DNA of 64,000 bases from Streptomyces sp. NBC_00250 (GCF_036192275.1 NZ_CP108088.1:3225501-3289500); one strand, 5' to 3'. Shown: positions 42,471 to 52,147, counted from the stretch's first letter. Translations and numbers: made by a program. Notes: generated by a model not told the origin, from the sequence alone.

Positions 42471-44849
42471 GTGACCATCGCGCCCGCCGATCCGGCTTCC
42501 GCCGAGGCTTCCGCGGTCGAGAGCGACGGCCCCGGGACCGTGCTGCTGCGGACCCTGACCGACCTCACCGCCGATCTCCCCGACACCGACCCCGGCAAGG
42601 TCGCCGCCGCCGCGCTCCGCGGCCGCAGCGCCGTCGCGGACGAGGCGGAGCTGCGCGAGCTGGCCACCGAGGCGGCCGCGGGTCTCATCGCCGACGACCC
42701 GGCGTACTCCCGGCTCGCCGCCCGGCTCCTGACGATCACGATCGCCGACGAGGCGGCCGGGCAGGGCTCGTTCTCGTTCTCCGCCTCCGTCGCCGTCGGT
42801 CACCGCGAGGGCCTGATCGCCGACCGCACCGCCGAGTTCGTCGCGCTGCACGCGGACCGGCTCGACACGACGATCGACGCGGCCGCGGACGACCGCTTCG
42901 GCTACTTCGGTCTGCGCACCCTCTACTCGCGCTACCTGCTGCGCCACCCGATCACCCGCAAGGTGATCGAGACCCCGCAGCACTTCATGCTCCGGGTGGC
43001 CTGCGGTCTCGCGGAGGACGAGAGCGTCCGCGCGCTCGACGAGGTCACGGCGCTCTACAGCCTGATGAGCCGGCTGGACTACCTGCCGTCCTCCCCCACG
43101 CTGTTCAACTCCGGCACCCGCCACCCGCAGATGTCCTCCTGCTACCTCCTGGACTCCCCCCAGGACGAGCTGGACTCCATCTACGACCGCTACCACCAGG
43201 TGGCGCGCCTCTCGAAGCACGCCGGCGGCATCGGCCTCTCGTACTCCCGCATCCGCGCCCGCGGTTCGCTGATCCGCGGCACCAACGGGCACTCCAACGG
43301 CATCGTGCCGTTCCTGAAGACGCTCGACGCCTCCGTCGCCGCCGTGAACCAGGGCGGCCGCCGCAAGGGTGCCGCCGCCGTCTACCTGGAGACCTGGCAC
43401 GCGGACATCGAGGAGTTCCTGGAGCTCCGCGACAACACGGGCGAGGACCAGCGCCGTACGCACAACCTGAACCTGGCGCACTGGATCCCGGACGAGTTCA
43501 TGCGCCGGGTCAACGCCGACGCCGACTGGTCGCTGTTCTCCCCGGCGGACGTGCCCGAGCTTGTCGACCTGTGGGGCGAGGAGTTCGACGCCGCCTACCA
43601 CAAGGCCGAGGCGGCGGGCCTGGCCCGCAAGACGATGCCGGCCCGCGACCTGTACGGCCGGATGATGCGGACCCTGGCCCAGACCGGCAACGGCTGGATG
43701 ACCTTCAAGGACGCCTCGAACCGGACGGCCAACCAGACCGCCGAGCCCGGCCACACCGTCCACTCCTCCAACCTCTGCACGGAGATCCTGGAGGTCACGG
43801 ACGACGGCGAGACCGCGGTCTGCAACCTGGGCTCGGTCAACCTCGGTTCGTTCGTCGTCGACGGCGACATCGACTGGGAGCGGCTCGACGCCACCGTGCG
43901 TACGGCCGTCACCTTCCTCGACCGGGTCGTCGACATCAACTTCTACCCGACCGAGCAGGCGGGCCGCTCCAACGCCCGCTGGCGGCCGGTCGGCCTGGGC
44001 GCGATGGGCCTCCAGGACGTCTTCTTCCAGCTGAAGATGCCGTTCGACTCCGCCGAGGCGCGCGCGCTGTCCACCCGTATCGCCGAGCGGATCATGCTCG
44101 CCGCGTACGAGGCCTCCGCCGACCTCGCCGAGCGCAGCGGCCCGGTCCCCGCCTGGGACAAGACCCGCGCTGCTCGTGGTGTGCTGCACCCGGACCACTA
44201 CGACGTGGAGCTCAACTGGCCGGAGCGCTGGGCCGCGCTGCGCGAGCGGATCGCCGCCGTCGGCATGCGCAACTCGCTGCTCCTCGCCATCGCGCCGACC
44301 GCGACGATCGCCTCGATCGCCGGTGTGTACGAGTGCATCGAGCCGCAGGTCTCGAACCTCTTCAAGCGCGAGACGCTGTCGGGCGAGTTCCTCCAGGTCA
44401 ACTCGTACCTGGTCGACGAGCTGAAGAAGCTCGGCGTGTGGGACGCGCAGACCCGTGAGGCACTGCGCGACGCCAACGGCTCGGTGGCCGGCTTCACCTG
44501 GGTCCCGGCCGAGGTCCGCGAGCTGTACCGCACGGCGTGGGAGATCCCGCAGCGCGGTCTGATCGACATGGCCGCCGCCCGTACGCCGTTCCTGGACCAG
44601 TCGCAGTCGCTGAACCTGTTCCTGGAGACGCCGACGATCGGCAAGCTGTCGTCGATGTACGCGTACGCCTGGAAGCAGGGCCTGAAGACGACGTACTACC
44701 TGCGCTCCCGCCCGGCGACCCGGATCGCCCGCGCCGCCCAGGCCGCGACGCCCGCCGCCGCCACCATCCCCGTCCAGCAGGCGGCCCCCGACGCGGACGC
44801 GCTCGCCTGCTCCCTGGAAAACCCCGAGTCCTGCGAGGCCTGCCAGTAA
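42471..44849 (+). CDS. nrdA: Class I ribonucleotide reductase alpha subunit NrdA
   Basis: 792 residues. It reduces ribonucleoside diphosphates to deoxy forms. Active-site residues: first cysteine in MSSCYLLDS, thiyl Cys with Asn and Glu in SNLCTEILE, and the loop LAIAPTATIASIAGVYE. The C-terminal shuttle pair is in ESCEACQ. I chose the GTG at 42471, which follows GAGGGAGA. Expression is under NrdR-like boxes and a B12 riboswitch. The stop TAA overlaps the nrdB ATG (TAATG). Confidence 0.96.
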   Translation: MTIAPADPASAEASAVESDGPGTVLLRTLTDLTADLPDTDPGKVAAAALRGRSAVADEAELRELATEAAAGLIADDPAYSRLAARLLTITIADEAAGQGSFSFSASVAVGHREGLIADRTAEFVALHADRLDTTIDAAADDRFGYFGLRTLYSRYLLRHPITRKVIETPQHFMLRVACGLAEDESVRALDEVTALYSLMSRLDYLPSSPTLFNSGTRHPQMSSCYLLDSPQDELDSIYDRYHQVARLSKHAGGIGLSYSRIRARGSLIRGTNGHSNGIVPFLKTLDASVAAVNQGGRRKGAAAVYLETWHADIEEFLELRDNTGEDQRRTHNLNLAHWIPDEFMRRVNADADWSLFSPADVPELVDLWGEEFDAAYHKAEAAGLARKTMPARDLYGRMMRTLAQTGNGWMTFKDASNRTANQTAEPGHTVHSSNLCTEILEVTDDGETAVCNLGSVNLGSFVVDGDIDWERLDATVRTAVTFLDRVVDINFYPTEQAGRSNARWRPVGLGAMGLQDVFFQLKMPFDSAEARALSTRIAERIMLAAYEASADLAERSGPVPAWDKTRAARGVLHPDHYDVELNWPERWAALRERIAAVGMRNSLLLAIAPTATIASIAGVYECIEPQVSNLFKRETLSGEFLQVNSYLVDELKKLGVWDAQTREALRDANGSVAGFTWVPAEVRELYRTAWEIPQRGLIDMAAARTPFLDQSQSLNLFLETPTIGKLSSMYAYAWKQGLKTTYYLRSRPATRIARAAQAATPAAATIPVQQAAPDADALACSLENPESCEACQ

Positions 44850-45865
44850 TGAGCACCAGCGAGAACAAGAACCTCCTCGACCCGGGCTTCGAGCTGACCC
44901 TCCGTCCGATGCGCTACCCGGACTTCTACGAGCGCTACCGCGACGCGATCAAGAACACCTGGACCGTGGAGGAGGTCGACCTCCACTCGGACGTCGCCGA
45001 CCTCGCCAAGCTCACCCCCGGTGAGCAGCACATGATCGGCCGTCTTGTCGCGTTCTTCGCGACGGGCGACTCGATCGTGTCGAACAACCTCGTGCTGACG
45101 CTGTACAAGCACATCAACTCCCCCGAGGCGCGGCTCTACCTCTCGCGCCAGCTGTTCGAGGAGGCCGTGCACGTCCAGTTCTATCTGACGCTGCTCGACA
45201 CCTACCTGCCCGACCCGGACGACCGCGCCGCCGCGTTCGACGCGGTCGAGGAGATCCCGTCCATCCGCGAGAAGGCGCAGTTCTGCTTCCGCTGGATGGA
45301 CTCGGTGGAGAAGATCGACCGCCTGGAGACCCAGGCCGACCGCCGCCGCTTCCTGCTGAACCTGATCTGCTTCGCCGCGTGCATCGAGGGCCTGTTCTTC
45401 TACGGCGCCTTCGCGTACGTGTACTGGTTCCGGTCCCGCGGTCTGCTGCACGGTCTCGCGACCGGCACCAACTGGGTGTTCCGTGACGAGACGATGCACA
45501 TGAACTTCGCCTTCGAGGTCGTGGACACCGTCCGCAAGGAGGAGCCGGAGCTCTTCGACGACGCCCTTCAGCAGCAGGTCACGGACATGCTGAAGGAGGC
45601 CGTCGAGGCGGAGCTGCAGTTCGGCCGCGACCTGTGCGGCGACGGCCTGCCGGGCATGAACACCGAGTCGATGCGCGAGTACCTCCAGTGCGTCGCCGAC
45701 CAGCGCCTCCAGCGCCTGGGCTTCGCCCCGGTGTACGGCTCCGAGAACCCGTTCGCGTTCATGGAGCTCCAGGGCGTCCAGGAGCTCACGAACTTCTTCG
45801 AGCGCCGTCCGTCCGCCTACCAGGTGGCGGTCGAGGGCTCGGTGGACCTGGACGAGGACTTCTAG
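44849..45865 (+). CDS. nrdB: Class I ribonucleotide reductase beta subunit NrdB
   Basis: 338 residues, ferritin-like di-metal fold. Iron ligands appear as Asp in FFATGDSIVSNN, EEAVHVQFY (ExxH), Glu in ACIEGLFFYG and RDETMHMNF (ExxH). The Tyr four residues after the first ligand His (HVQFY) is placed to be the radical, so this is a tyrosyl-radical enzyme rather than class Ic. It is coupled to nrdA and ends in a strong terminator; no nrdS-like regulator gene follows. Confidence 0.96.
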   Translation: MSTSENKNLLDPGFELTLRPMRYPDFYERYRDAIKNTWTVEEVDLHSDVADLAKLTPGEQHMIGRLVAFFATGDSIVSNNLVLTLYKHINSPEARLYLSRQLFEEAVHVQFYLTLLDTYLPDPDDRAAAFDAVEEIPSIREKAQFCFRWMDSVEKIDRLETQADRRRFLLNLICFAACIEGLFFYGAFAYVYWFRSRGLLHGLATGTNWVFRDETMHMNFAFEVVDTVRKEEPELFDDALQQQVTDMLKEAVEAELQFGRDLCGDGLPGMNTESMREYLQCVADQRLQRLGFAPVYGSENPFAFMELQGVQELTNFFERRPSAYQVAVEGSVDLDEDF

Positions 45866-45880
45866 TCCGTCCGTACGCGA

Positions 45881-45916
45881 GAAGGGCCCCGCACTTCGAT
45901 GAGTGCGGGGCCCTTC
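45881..45916 (+). terminator. Terminator of nrdAB
   Basis: A perfect 15-bp stem (45881-45895 with 45902-45916) with loop TCGATG lies 15 bp after nrdB. Confidence 0.88.
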
Positions 45917-45961
45917 CTGTAGCGCGACGCATCCGGCGCACGACCGCATAGGGTGCCTGGC

Positions 45962-46375
45962 ATGGGCGATCTTGTGCGGGTGCGTGTCCTGGCCGGGGGT
46001 GCCGCCCTGGCGACCGTCGGGGCGGGGCTGGGGATCAGGGCGATCGGGTCCGGGGACGTCGTCAAGTACGCGGGGGACGCGCTCTACACGGTGCTGGTCG
46101 TGGCCCTGGTCGTGCTGGTCGCGCCCCGGGTGCGGCCGGCGGTCACGGCGGGGGTCGCCCTCGGGTTCAGCTGTGGCATGGAGCTGTTCCAGCTGACGGG
46201 CATACCGGCTGAGCTGGCCGTGCGCAGCACGATGGCGCGGCTTGTGTTCGGTACGACGTTCTACGCGCCGGACCTGTTCTGGTACGCGATCGGCGCGGCG
46301 GTCGGCTGGGCCGGCCACCGCGCCGTGTGCGCGAGAAGCGACGAGCGTCGTCAGGCGTTGGGCACCGTCTCGTAG
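45962..46375 (+). CDS. DUF2809 membrane protein
   Basis: 137 residues with four hydrophobic segments, including [34 protein letters not shown] and [19 protein letters not shown], and the family motif [18 protein letters not shown]2809 proteins are VanZ-like small membrane proteins without a known role. The ATG at 45962 is preceded by AGGGTG; a GTG at 45953 would add three residues. The 3' end overlaps the convergent def gene by 25 bp. Confidence 0.85.
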   Translation: MGDLVRVRVLAGGAALATVGAGLGIRAIGSGDVVKYAGDALYTVLVVALVVLVAPRVRPAVTAGVALGFSCGMELFQLTGIPAELAVRSTMARLVFGTTFYAPDLFWYAIGAAVGWAGHRAVCARSDERRQALGTVS

Positions 46376-46983
46376 CGCGGGGTGCCCTCTTCCATCTGGC
46401 GCAGGGCGTCCTTGCGGTCCCGCTTGGAGAGGCGGTCGATGTACAGGTAGCCGTACAGGTGGTCCGTCTCGTGCTGGAGGCAGCGGGCGAAGTAGCCGGT
46501 GCCGCGGACCTTGATCGGGTTGCCCTGGGCGTCCTGGCCGTGGACCTCGGCGTAGTCGGGACGGGCCAGTTCGGCGTAGGCGGTCGGCACGGACAGGCAG
46601 CCCTCGTTGGACTCGTCGAGGACGCGCAGCTCGGCGGGGAGCTCCTGGAGGACCGGGTTGATCACGACACCGGTGTGCCGGACGCCGTCGTCGTCGGGGC
46701 AGTCGTAGACGAAGACCTTGAGGTCCACGCCGATCTGGTTCGCGGCCAGGCCCACGCCCTCGGCGGCCTTCTGGCTGGCGAACATGTCGTCGATGAGCGC
46801 CGCGAGCGAGTCGTCGAACTCGGTGACGTCCTTGCACTCCTTGTGGAGCACCGGGTTGCCGACCACCGTGATCGGGCGGGCCGTGCCGCGCTCACGGTGG
46901 GCGAGCTCGCGCTCCTCGCAGTCCTCCGTGTCCACGACGAAGCCGTCGTTGATCGTCTGCTCGTCCGTCTCCTGCTGCGCCAT
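46351..46983 (-). CDS. def: Peptide deformylase
   Basis: 210 residues. It removes the formyl group from nascent N-terminal Met. All three motifs are intact: [17 protein letters not shown] (Cys metal ligand) and QHETDHLYG (HExxH). An acidic 35-residue N-terminal extension ([20 protein letters not shown]) is unusual for the family but recurs in Streptomyces. The ATG at 46983 is the first in frame. The gene overlaps the DUF2809 gene tail to tail. Confidence 0.95.
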   Translation of the reverse strand: MAQQETDEQTINDGFVVDTEDCEERELAHRERGTARPITVVGNPVLHKECKDVTEFDDSLAALIDDMFASQKAAEGVGLAANQIGVDLKVFVYDCPDDDGVRHTGVVINPVLQELPAELRVLDESNEGCLSVPTAYAELARPDYAEVHGQDAQGNPIKVRGTGYFARCLQHETDHLYGYLYIDRLSKRDRKDALRQMEEGTPRYETVPNA

Positions 46984-47050
46984 GTCCGGCCGCGCCCTTC
47001 TGAAAACCCGATTCCGTCGGAGGACAGCCTACGGGCCCGTGGCCGTGGCC

Positions 47051-48031
47051 TCAGCAGACCTCTTCGAGATCACGCCACTCACGGCTGTCGGGACTGTCGG
47101 CCACCCAGCCGTCGAGGAGCCCGCGCACCAGGCCCGCCGGGGCCGCGATGCCGCACTCCCGCTCCGGGACCCACAGCTCGCCCGGCGAACGGTGCCCGAG
47201 CGGCCCCGGGTGGCCCGGCTCGCTGTGGTCGTGCGGGTCGGAGTGCTCGCCCTCGCCCTCGGCGCTCGGCATCGTCGACTCGGAGCAGGCGCGGCAGAGC
47301 AGCCGCACGGAGGACGACCAGTCCTCGGCGGCGAAACCCGCCTCCGCGGCGAGCTGCTCCAGGGCGTCCCGGTCGGCCTCGGTGGCCGCCTCCAGGAGGA
47401 CCACCCAGGTGGGGACGGGTGAGGGGGCCCACAGCTCGATCTCGTCGAAGACCGGGTAGGAGGGGCCGGCGGTGGTGGTGCGCTCGCCGTTCGGCACGCC
47501 GTCGTGGAGGACGACCTCGCCCCAGCGGCGTCCGGAGGACGGCAGCGGGACGGAGAGGACCTCGATGCGGGCCGGGTCGAGCCGGCGGCCCCACACGACC
47601 TCGGCCTCGCCCTCGGGCGACAGCCGGACGGCGGCGCTGCCCAGCTCCATGCCGGCGGGCTCACCGGTGCCGGCGGCGGCGCCGGGCACCTTCAGTCCGT
47701 AGGCCTGCCAGGCCCGGCGGGCCAGCGGCCAGTCCTGGAGCGCGGTGGCGGCGATCCCCACGTTCCACCAGTCGGGGGCGCCGCTCTCCTTGTCCAGCAG
47801 CGCGACCGCGCGGAGCCCGGCGGCCCGCGCCTGCTCCCAGTCGTGCCGGAACTTGTGCAGCAACGCCAGGTTGAACCAGGACTCCGAGAGCCATGGCTCA
47901 AGATCCGCCGCGCGCGTCAGGAGCGCACCCGCGTCCTCGTACCGGCCGTCGCCGATCAGCGTGAACGCGCGGTCGGTGGCCTGCCGCCACGAGGCGGAGG
48001 GCCGATGCCGTACCTTCCCGAAGATCTTCAC
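47051..48031 (-). CDS. Tetratricopeptide-repeat-like hypothetical protein
   Basis: 326 residues. The N-terminal third holds two to three TPR-like helical hairpins (FTLIGDGRYEDAGALLTRAA, WFNLALLHKFRHDWEQARAA, WWNVGIAATALQDWPLARRA). The rest is a beta-rich domain followed by a His/Asp/Gly/Ser loop (GEGEHSDPHDHSEPGHP) that could bind metal. The start is a GTG. A protein-protein interaction role is likely; nothing more can be said. It lies 67 bp upstream of def in the same direction. Confidence 0.8.
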   Translation of the reverse strand: MKIFGKVRHRPSASWRQATDRAFTLIGDGRYEDAGALLTRAADLEPWLSESWFNLALLHKFRHDWEQARAAGLRAVALLDKESGAPDWWNVGIAATALQDWPLARRAWQAYGLKVPGAAAGTGEPAGMELGSAAVRLSPEGEAEVVWGRRLDPARIEVLSVPLPSSGRRWGEVVLHDGVPNGERTTTAGPSYPVFDEIELWAPSPVPTWVVLLEAATEADRDALEQLAAEAGFAAEDWSSSVRLLCRACSESTMPSAEGEGEHSDPHDHSEPGHPGPLGHRSPGELWVPERECGIAAPAGLVRGLLDGWVADSPDSREWRDLEEVC

Positions 48032-48110
48032 GATTCCCGCCTGCCGGTCGCTTCACCCTCTTGTTCGCATCCAACCATGCCCGGTCGGACGCGCGCTCAT
48101 TACCCATGGG

Positions 48111-49388
48111 TTACCCAGTGGCGACGGAGGTCACCCCAGCCGCTCCGCCCCGCGCCAGGACCCTGGCCAGGCATTCGACGACATCCGGGTGATAGTCGCG
48201 GGCGGTGCCGAGCCGGAGCCGCTCCAGGGCGTCGAGGGCGGCGCCCGCGCTCTCCCCGCCCGCGAGGTCGTCGTAGGCGTTCACGGCCCGGACGATCCGG
48301 GCGGCCTGCGGCTGCTCCCGGTACGGGTCGGCCTGGCGCTCCACGACGACGGCGACGGCCTCGGGGACACCGGTCCTGCGGACCACCTCGCCTCCGAGGA
48401 GGGCGATCCGGCGCTGCTCCTCGGTGGGAAGGAGGGCGGTGGCGCCGCCCGCGACGGGGTCGACGAGGGAGAGCTGTCCGATGTCGTGCATGAGCGCCGC
48501 GTGCTCCAGGACGGCCAGCTCGGCCCCGGAGAGGCCCAGCTCCCGTCCGACGGCCGCGCTGAGGGCGGCGACCCGGCGGGCGTGCCCGGGCGGGGTGCAG
48601 CCGGCGATCTCGGTGGCGCGGGCGAGGGAGGCGATGGTCTGCCGGTTGACCGTGCGCACGGCGGCGTACCGCCGGAAGGAGACCTGGGTGAGGAGGAGCG
48701 GCACGGCGAGCACGGGCAGCGCCCAGAGCCCGGCGGCGGCGACGCCGAGCGCCATGACGGTGCCGGTGGCGCAGACGGCGGAACCGATGCCGAGGAGGGC
48801 GCGCAGTTCGTCACGGAGGAGGGGGCCGTACGGGAATCCCGTACGGGCGCGGAGCACCAGGGCGGCGAGGACCGCGTCGCAGAGGGCGGTCAGGACGAGC
48901 AGCAGCAGGAGGAAGAGGGCGTACGGGGGGCCCTGGCCGAGGTGCTCGACGAGGGCCCCGGAGTTGTAGAGGGGCTGGAAGCAGAGCGCGGCGAAGCCGA
49001 CGGTGAGGACGCGGCGGGCCAGATGGTCGGGGCCGGGCCCCCGGCCCCGGGCGAGGTGGGGGACGATCCCGGCGAGGCCCGCCGCGACGACGACGGCGAC
49101 GATCTGGAGGGCGCCGTGGGTGGTGGCGGTCCCGGCGCTCGCCCCGAGCAGGGCGTACGCGAGGGCCCCGGCGGCGGCGAGCGGCGCGGGCTCCCGCTCG
49201 CCGGGGGCGGCGCCCCAGCGGGCGAACTCGCCGAGGACGACGAGGGTGCCGAAGGCGAGGGCGTTGCCGGGTTCGTCGACGCCGTACCAGAGGGTGGAGC
49301 CGAAGCCCGCGAGGCTCAGCAGCAGCGCGGCCCCGTACACGGCGCCGAGGGTGACGGCTCCGGGCCCCCCGCGCGGGCGGGGTCTCAT
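48111..49388 (-). CDS. Membrane protein with degenerate HD domain
   Basis: 425 residues. An N-terminal membrane domain of about seven helices (to residue 235) is followed by an HD-type domain with HARRVAALSAAVGRELGL and LEHAALMHDIGQLSLVDP. The HD pair is present, but the later HHE and GYP motifs of HD-GYP phosphodiesterases are absent, replaced by VVERQADPYREQPQ. It may have lost c-di-GMP hydrolysis and act as a partner. Its ATG overlaps the stop of the HD-GYP gene upstream (ATGA). Confidence 0.85.
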   Translation of the reverse strand: MRPRPRGGPGAVTLGAVYGAALLLSLAGFGSTLWYGVDEPGNALAFGTLVVLGEFARWGAAPGEREPAPLAAAGALAYALLGASAGTATTHGALQIVAVVVAAGLAGIVPHLARGRGPGPDHLARRVLTVGFAALCFQPLYNSGALVEHLGQGPPYALFLLLLLVLTALCDAVLAALVLRARTGFPYGPLLRDELRALLGIGSAVCATGTVMALGVAAAGLWALPVLAVPLLLTQVSFRRYAAVRTVNRQTIASLARATEIAGCTPPGHARRVAALSAAVGRELGLSGAELAVLEHAALMHDIGQLSLVDPVAGGATALLPTEEQRRIALLGGEVVRRTGVPEAVAVVVERQADPYREQPQAARIVRAVNAYDDLAGGESAGAALDALERLRLGTARDYHPDVVECLARVLARGGAAGVTSVATG

Positions 49389-50797
49389 GCGCGCTCCCTG
49401 GGCCTGGTCCCGGGTGCCTCCGGTCGCCGTGCCGCTCCGGCCTCGCGCGGCGGTGGCACGTTCCCGCCGGCCGGGCCCGCCGGCGGGGTCTCGTCGGCGG
49501 TGACGGCGGGCTGCCAGCCGTGCCGGTCCAGGGCCCGGACGAGGGCGGCGACCATCCGGGGGTCGAACTGGCTGCCCGCGCACCGCTCCAGTTCGGCGAC
49601 GGCGGTCGGCACCGGGCGGGCCCGGCTGTAGGAGCGGGTGGAGGTCATGGCGTCGAAGGCGTCGGCGACGGCCACCACCCGGGCGAACTCGGGGATCTCG
49701 TCGCCGCGCAGCCCGTACGGGTAGCCGCTGCCGTCCATCCGCTCGTGGTGGTGGAGGATCGCGGACCGCGCCTCGCCGAGGAAGCCGATGCCCCGGACCA
49801 TCTCGTGTCCGTACTCCGGGTGCAGTTCGATGGTCCGGCGCTCCTCGGGGGTGAGCGGGCCGTCCTTGCGGAGCACCCGGGTGGGCACGCCCAGCTTGCC
49901 GACGTCGTGCAGGATGCCGGCGAACCGTACGACGTCGAGGCGTTCCTCGGCCATGCCCAGCTCGCGGGCGATCAGGACGGAGGCGTGGCCGACGCGCTCG
50001 CTGTGGCCGCGGGTGTAGCGGTCCTTGATGTCGACGGCCTGGACGAGGGCGCGGATGGTGGCCTGGTGGGCGGCCCGCTCGCGGTGGTACTGGGCGAAGA
50101 CCCAGCAGGAGATGTACATGGGGAGGAGCACGAAGAGCGCCGAGACCGGTCCGTACGTGCTGCGCCAGAGGACGGCCATCATCAGTCCGGCGAGCCCGTG
50201 CACGGTGTGCGGGGCGAGCGCCCGGCCGACGAGCCCGCGCCAGGCGGCCCGGAGCGGCAGTCCGTCGGCGGTCGCCCGGATGCCGCCGTCGAGGGCGGTC
50301 AGGACCAGGCAGAAGGTGAGCGCGGCGGCGCCCGCGGGCAGCAGCGCGTACGGGAAGTCGGGGGCTTCGGGGCCGTGTCCGAGGGCCTCGGCGCAGCCGA
50401 GGGCCCCGGCTGTCCGGGCGGCCGCCCAGACGGCGAGGGCGGTGGCGGCGGCCCGCCAGGCGCGGCGGGGGGCGGCCGGGGGTTCGTCCACCCGGGCGAG
50501 GAGGCTGCCGGGCAGGGCGGTGAGCGCGGCGGCGGCGGGCGGCAGGAGGAGGGCGGCGGCAAGGAGGACGGGGAAGAAGGAGCCGGTGCCCATGGGGACG
50601 GAGCCGCCGATCGCTCGGCCGATGACGCGGCAGCGGGCGGGCAGCTCGCAGAGCGCGTACAGGGTGGCGAGGAGCGCGACCGTGCCCCAGGGGGTGGCCG
50701 CGCCGGGGCGCAGCGCGGGCAGGGCGGACGCCCCGGCGCCGAGCAGGGCACAGCCGATGTACACGCGGGCCGCGCGCGGAATGACCTTCACGCCCAT
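49385..50797 (-). CDS. HD-GYP domain membrane phosphodiesterase
   Basis: 470 residues. Eight or so membrane helices are followed by a full HD-GYP domain: RYTRGHSERVGHASVLIA, AGILHDVGKLGVP (HD), HPEYGHEMV, ILHHHERMDGSGYPYGL (HHE...GYP) and ARVVAVADAFDAMT. Such proteins hydrolyse c-di-GMP, which in Streptomyces sets the timing of development through BldD. It is translationally coupled to the degenerate copy downstream. I chose the ATG at 50797 (MGVKVIPRAARV); the frame is open for 25 codons more. Confidence 0.9.
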   Translation of the reverse strand: MGVKVIPRAARVYIGCALLGAGASALPALRPGAATPWGTVALLATLYALCELPARCRVIGRAIGGSVPMGTGSFFPVLLAAALLLPPAAAALTALPGSLLARVDEPPAAPRRAWRAAATALAVWAAARTAGALGCAEALGHGPEAPDFPYALLPAGAAALTFCLVLTALDGGIRATADGLPLRAAWRGLVGRALAPHTVHGLAGLMMAVLWRSTYGPVSALFVLLPMYISCWVFAQYHRERAAHQATIRALVQAVDIKDRYTRGHSERVGHASVLIARELGMAEERLDVVRFAGILHDVGKLGVPTRVLRKDGPLTPEERRTIELHPEYGHEMVRGIGFLGEARSAILHHHERMDGSGYPYGLRGDEIPEFARVVAVADAFDAMTSTRSYSRARPVPTAVAELERCAGSQFDPRMVAALVRALDRHGWQPAVTADETPPAGPAGGNVPPPREAGAARRPEAPGTRPRERA

Positions 50798-50886
50798 CAC
50801 GCCGGTCACGCTAGCGAGTTGGGCGGCCCGGGACGGCGGGGTGGCGCCGATTAGCACCATCGGGTGATACAAGCTGATATACGAAA

Positions 50887-50917
50887 GAGGCCGTCGCTTT
50901 CGTGCCGCGACGGCCTC
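50887..50917 (-). terminator. Terminator of sigR-rsrA
   Basis: An 11-bp stem (50887-50897 with 50907-50917) with a 9-nt loop lies 24 bp after rsrA. Confidence 0.8.
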
Positions 50918-50941
50918 CTCCTCCCTCTGTGGAAGGGGGAG

Positions 50942-51259
50942 TTACTCCTGGGGCGCCGGTGTCGTCGGGACGATCGGCGCGATCTCCTGCTCGGGCACCA
51001 GGTGCCCGGAGCGGATCAGGTCGATCCGGCCCATGACCTTGGACCGCAGGTCGGTGGGGACGTCGTCACTGCCGCAGCAGCGCTTGACGAGCTTCTTCAC
51101 CGCCTGCTCCAGGCCGTACTTCTCCAGGCACGGGGAGCACTCCTCGAAGTGCACCTCGAACTTGGTGCAGTCACTGTCGGGCATCTCGTGGTCGAGGAAC
51201 TCGTACAGATGATCCAGGACTTCCGAGCAATCCGTCTCGTGCGGCTCTCCGCAGCTCAT
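50942..51259 (-). CDS. rsrA: Zinc-containing redox anti-sigma factor RsrA
   Basis: 105 residues, the size of S. coelicolor RsrA. All seven cysteines expected of the family are present: C3, C11, C31, C41, C44, C61, C62, with the ZAS motif H37-x3-C41-x2-C44 in VHFEECSPC. The reduced, zinc-bound form holds sigma-R; disulphide stress forms a C11-C44 type bond and releases it. The ATG overlaps the sigR stop (ATGA). Confidence 0.97.
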   Translation of the reverse strand: MSCGEPHETDCSEVLDHLYEFLDHEMPDSDCTKFEVHFEECSPCLEKYGLEQAVKKLVKRCCGSDDVPTDLRSKVMGRIDLIRSGHLVPEQEIAPIVPTTPAPQE

Positions 51260-52077
51260 GAGCCCGAGCCTTTCAGATCGTTCGACGACTCTCCGGCGCC
51301 CGCGGGTACCAGCCCGCGGTCGCGAGCGTAGTCCTCGAGCATGCCGCGCAGCTGGCGGCGACCCCGGTGCAGCCGGGACATCACCGTACCGATGGGTGTC
51401 CCCATGATGTCCGCGATCTCCTTGTACGCAAAGCCCTCGACATCCGCGAGATAGACGGCGATGCGGAACTCCTCGGGAATCGCCTGGAGCGCTTCCTTCA
51501 CGTCGGAGTCCGGGAGGTGGTCGAGCGCCTGCGACTCGGCGGAGCGCAGACCGGTCGACATGTGCGACTCGGCACGGGCGAGCTGCCAGTCCTCGATCTC
51601 CTCGGCGGCGCTGCGCTGGGGCTCACGCTGCTTCTTGCGGTACGAGTTGATGAAGGTGTTCGTGAGGATGCGGTACAGCCACGCCTTGAGGTTCGTACCC
51701 TCGCGGAACTGGTGGAAGGATCCGTACGCCTTGGCGTAGGTCTCCTGCACCAGGTCCTCCGCGTCCGCGGGGTTGCGCGTCATGCGCAGCGCGGCCGAGT
51801 ACATCTGGTCGAGGTAGCCGAGTGCGTCCCGCTCGAAGCGCGCGTTGCGCTCCTCGGTCGTCTCCTCGGGGCCGTCGTCGGTCCCTGTGTCGGTCCCAGT
51901 GACCGGACCCACCTCCTCCAGCGCCGCGGCGAGCCCGAGGGCGGACCCACTCGTTTCGGAGGATAGACGAGGAACCGCTCCACCCGCCGCCCGAATAGGG
52001 GCGGCCTTGGGCGCGGGCAGCACTGTCCAGTCGAGGTCAGCGGCCTGCGCGCGCTCCGGGCAGATGGTCGAACCCAT
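51256..52077 (-). CDS. sigR: Thiol-oxidative-stress sigma factor SigR (long sigma-R' form; main internal start at 51912)
   Basis: An ECF sigma factor with region 2 in [23 protein letters not shown] and [20 protein letters not shown], and region 4 in [20 protein letters not shown] then [18 protein letters not shown]. The frame from the ATG at 52077 (AGAGGGAG upstream) gives a 273-residue sigma-R' with a 55-residue N-terminal extension; the constitutive sigma-R starts at the GTG at 51912, just after GGAGGAG. In S. coelicolor the long form comes from the induced promoter and is unstable. The regulon covers thioredoxin, mycothiol and related genes. Confidence 0.95.
   Translation of the reverse strand: MGSTICPERAQAADLDWTVLPAPKAAPIRAAGGAVPRLSSETSGSALGLAAALEEVGPVTGTDTGTDDGPEETTEERNARFERDALGYLDQMYSAALRMTRNPADAEDLVQETYAKAYGSFHQFREGTNLKAWLYRILTNTFINSYRKKQREPQRSAAEEIEDWQLARAESHMSTGLRSAESQALDHLPDSDVKEALQAIPEEFRIAVYLADVEGFAYKEIADIMGTPIGTVMSRLHRGRRQLRGMLEDYARDRGLVPAGAGESSNDLKGSGS
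51912..51912 (-). other. Internal GTG start of the main sigma-R product
   Basis: The GTG at 51912-51910 begins [11 protein letters not shown], the N-terminus of the usual sigma-R (218 residues here). GGAGGAG directly precedes it, with little spacing. Confidence 0.6.
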
Positions 52078-52121
52078 GCGACGGACTCCCTCTTCCTTGC
52101 TCTCACACCGACGCACGGAAC

Positions 52122-52147
52122 AACCATGGCCCCCGGCTCAACATTCC
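52122..52147 (-). promoter_or_regulatory. Sigma-R-dependent promoter (sigRp2)
   Basis: On the minus strand GGAAT (52147-52143), 18 bp and GTT (52124-52122) match the sigma-R consensus GGAAT-N18-GTT exactly. It lies 45 bp upstream of the long sigR start and provides positive autoregulation. Confidence 0.88.
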
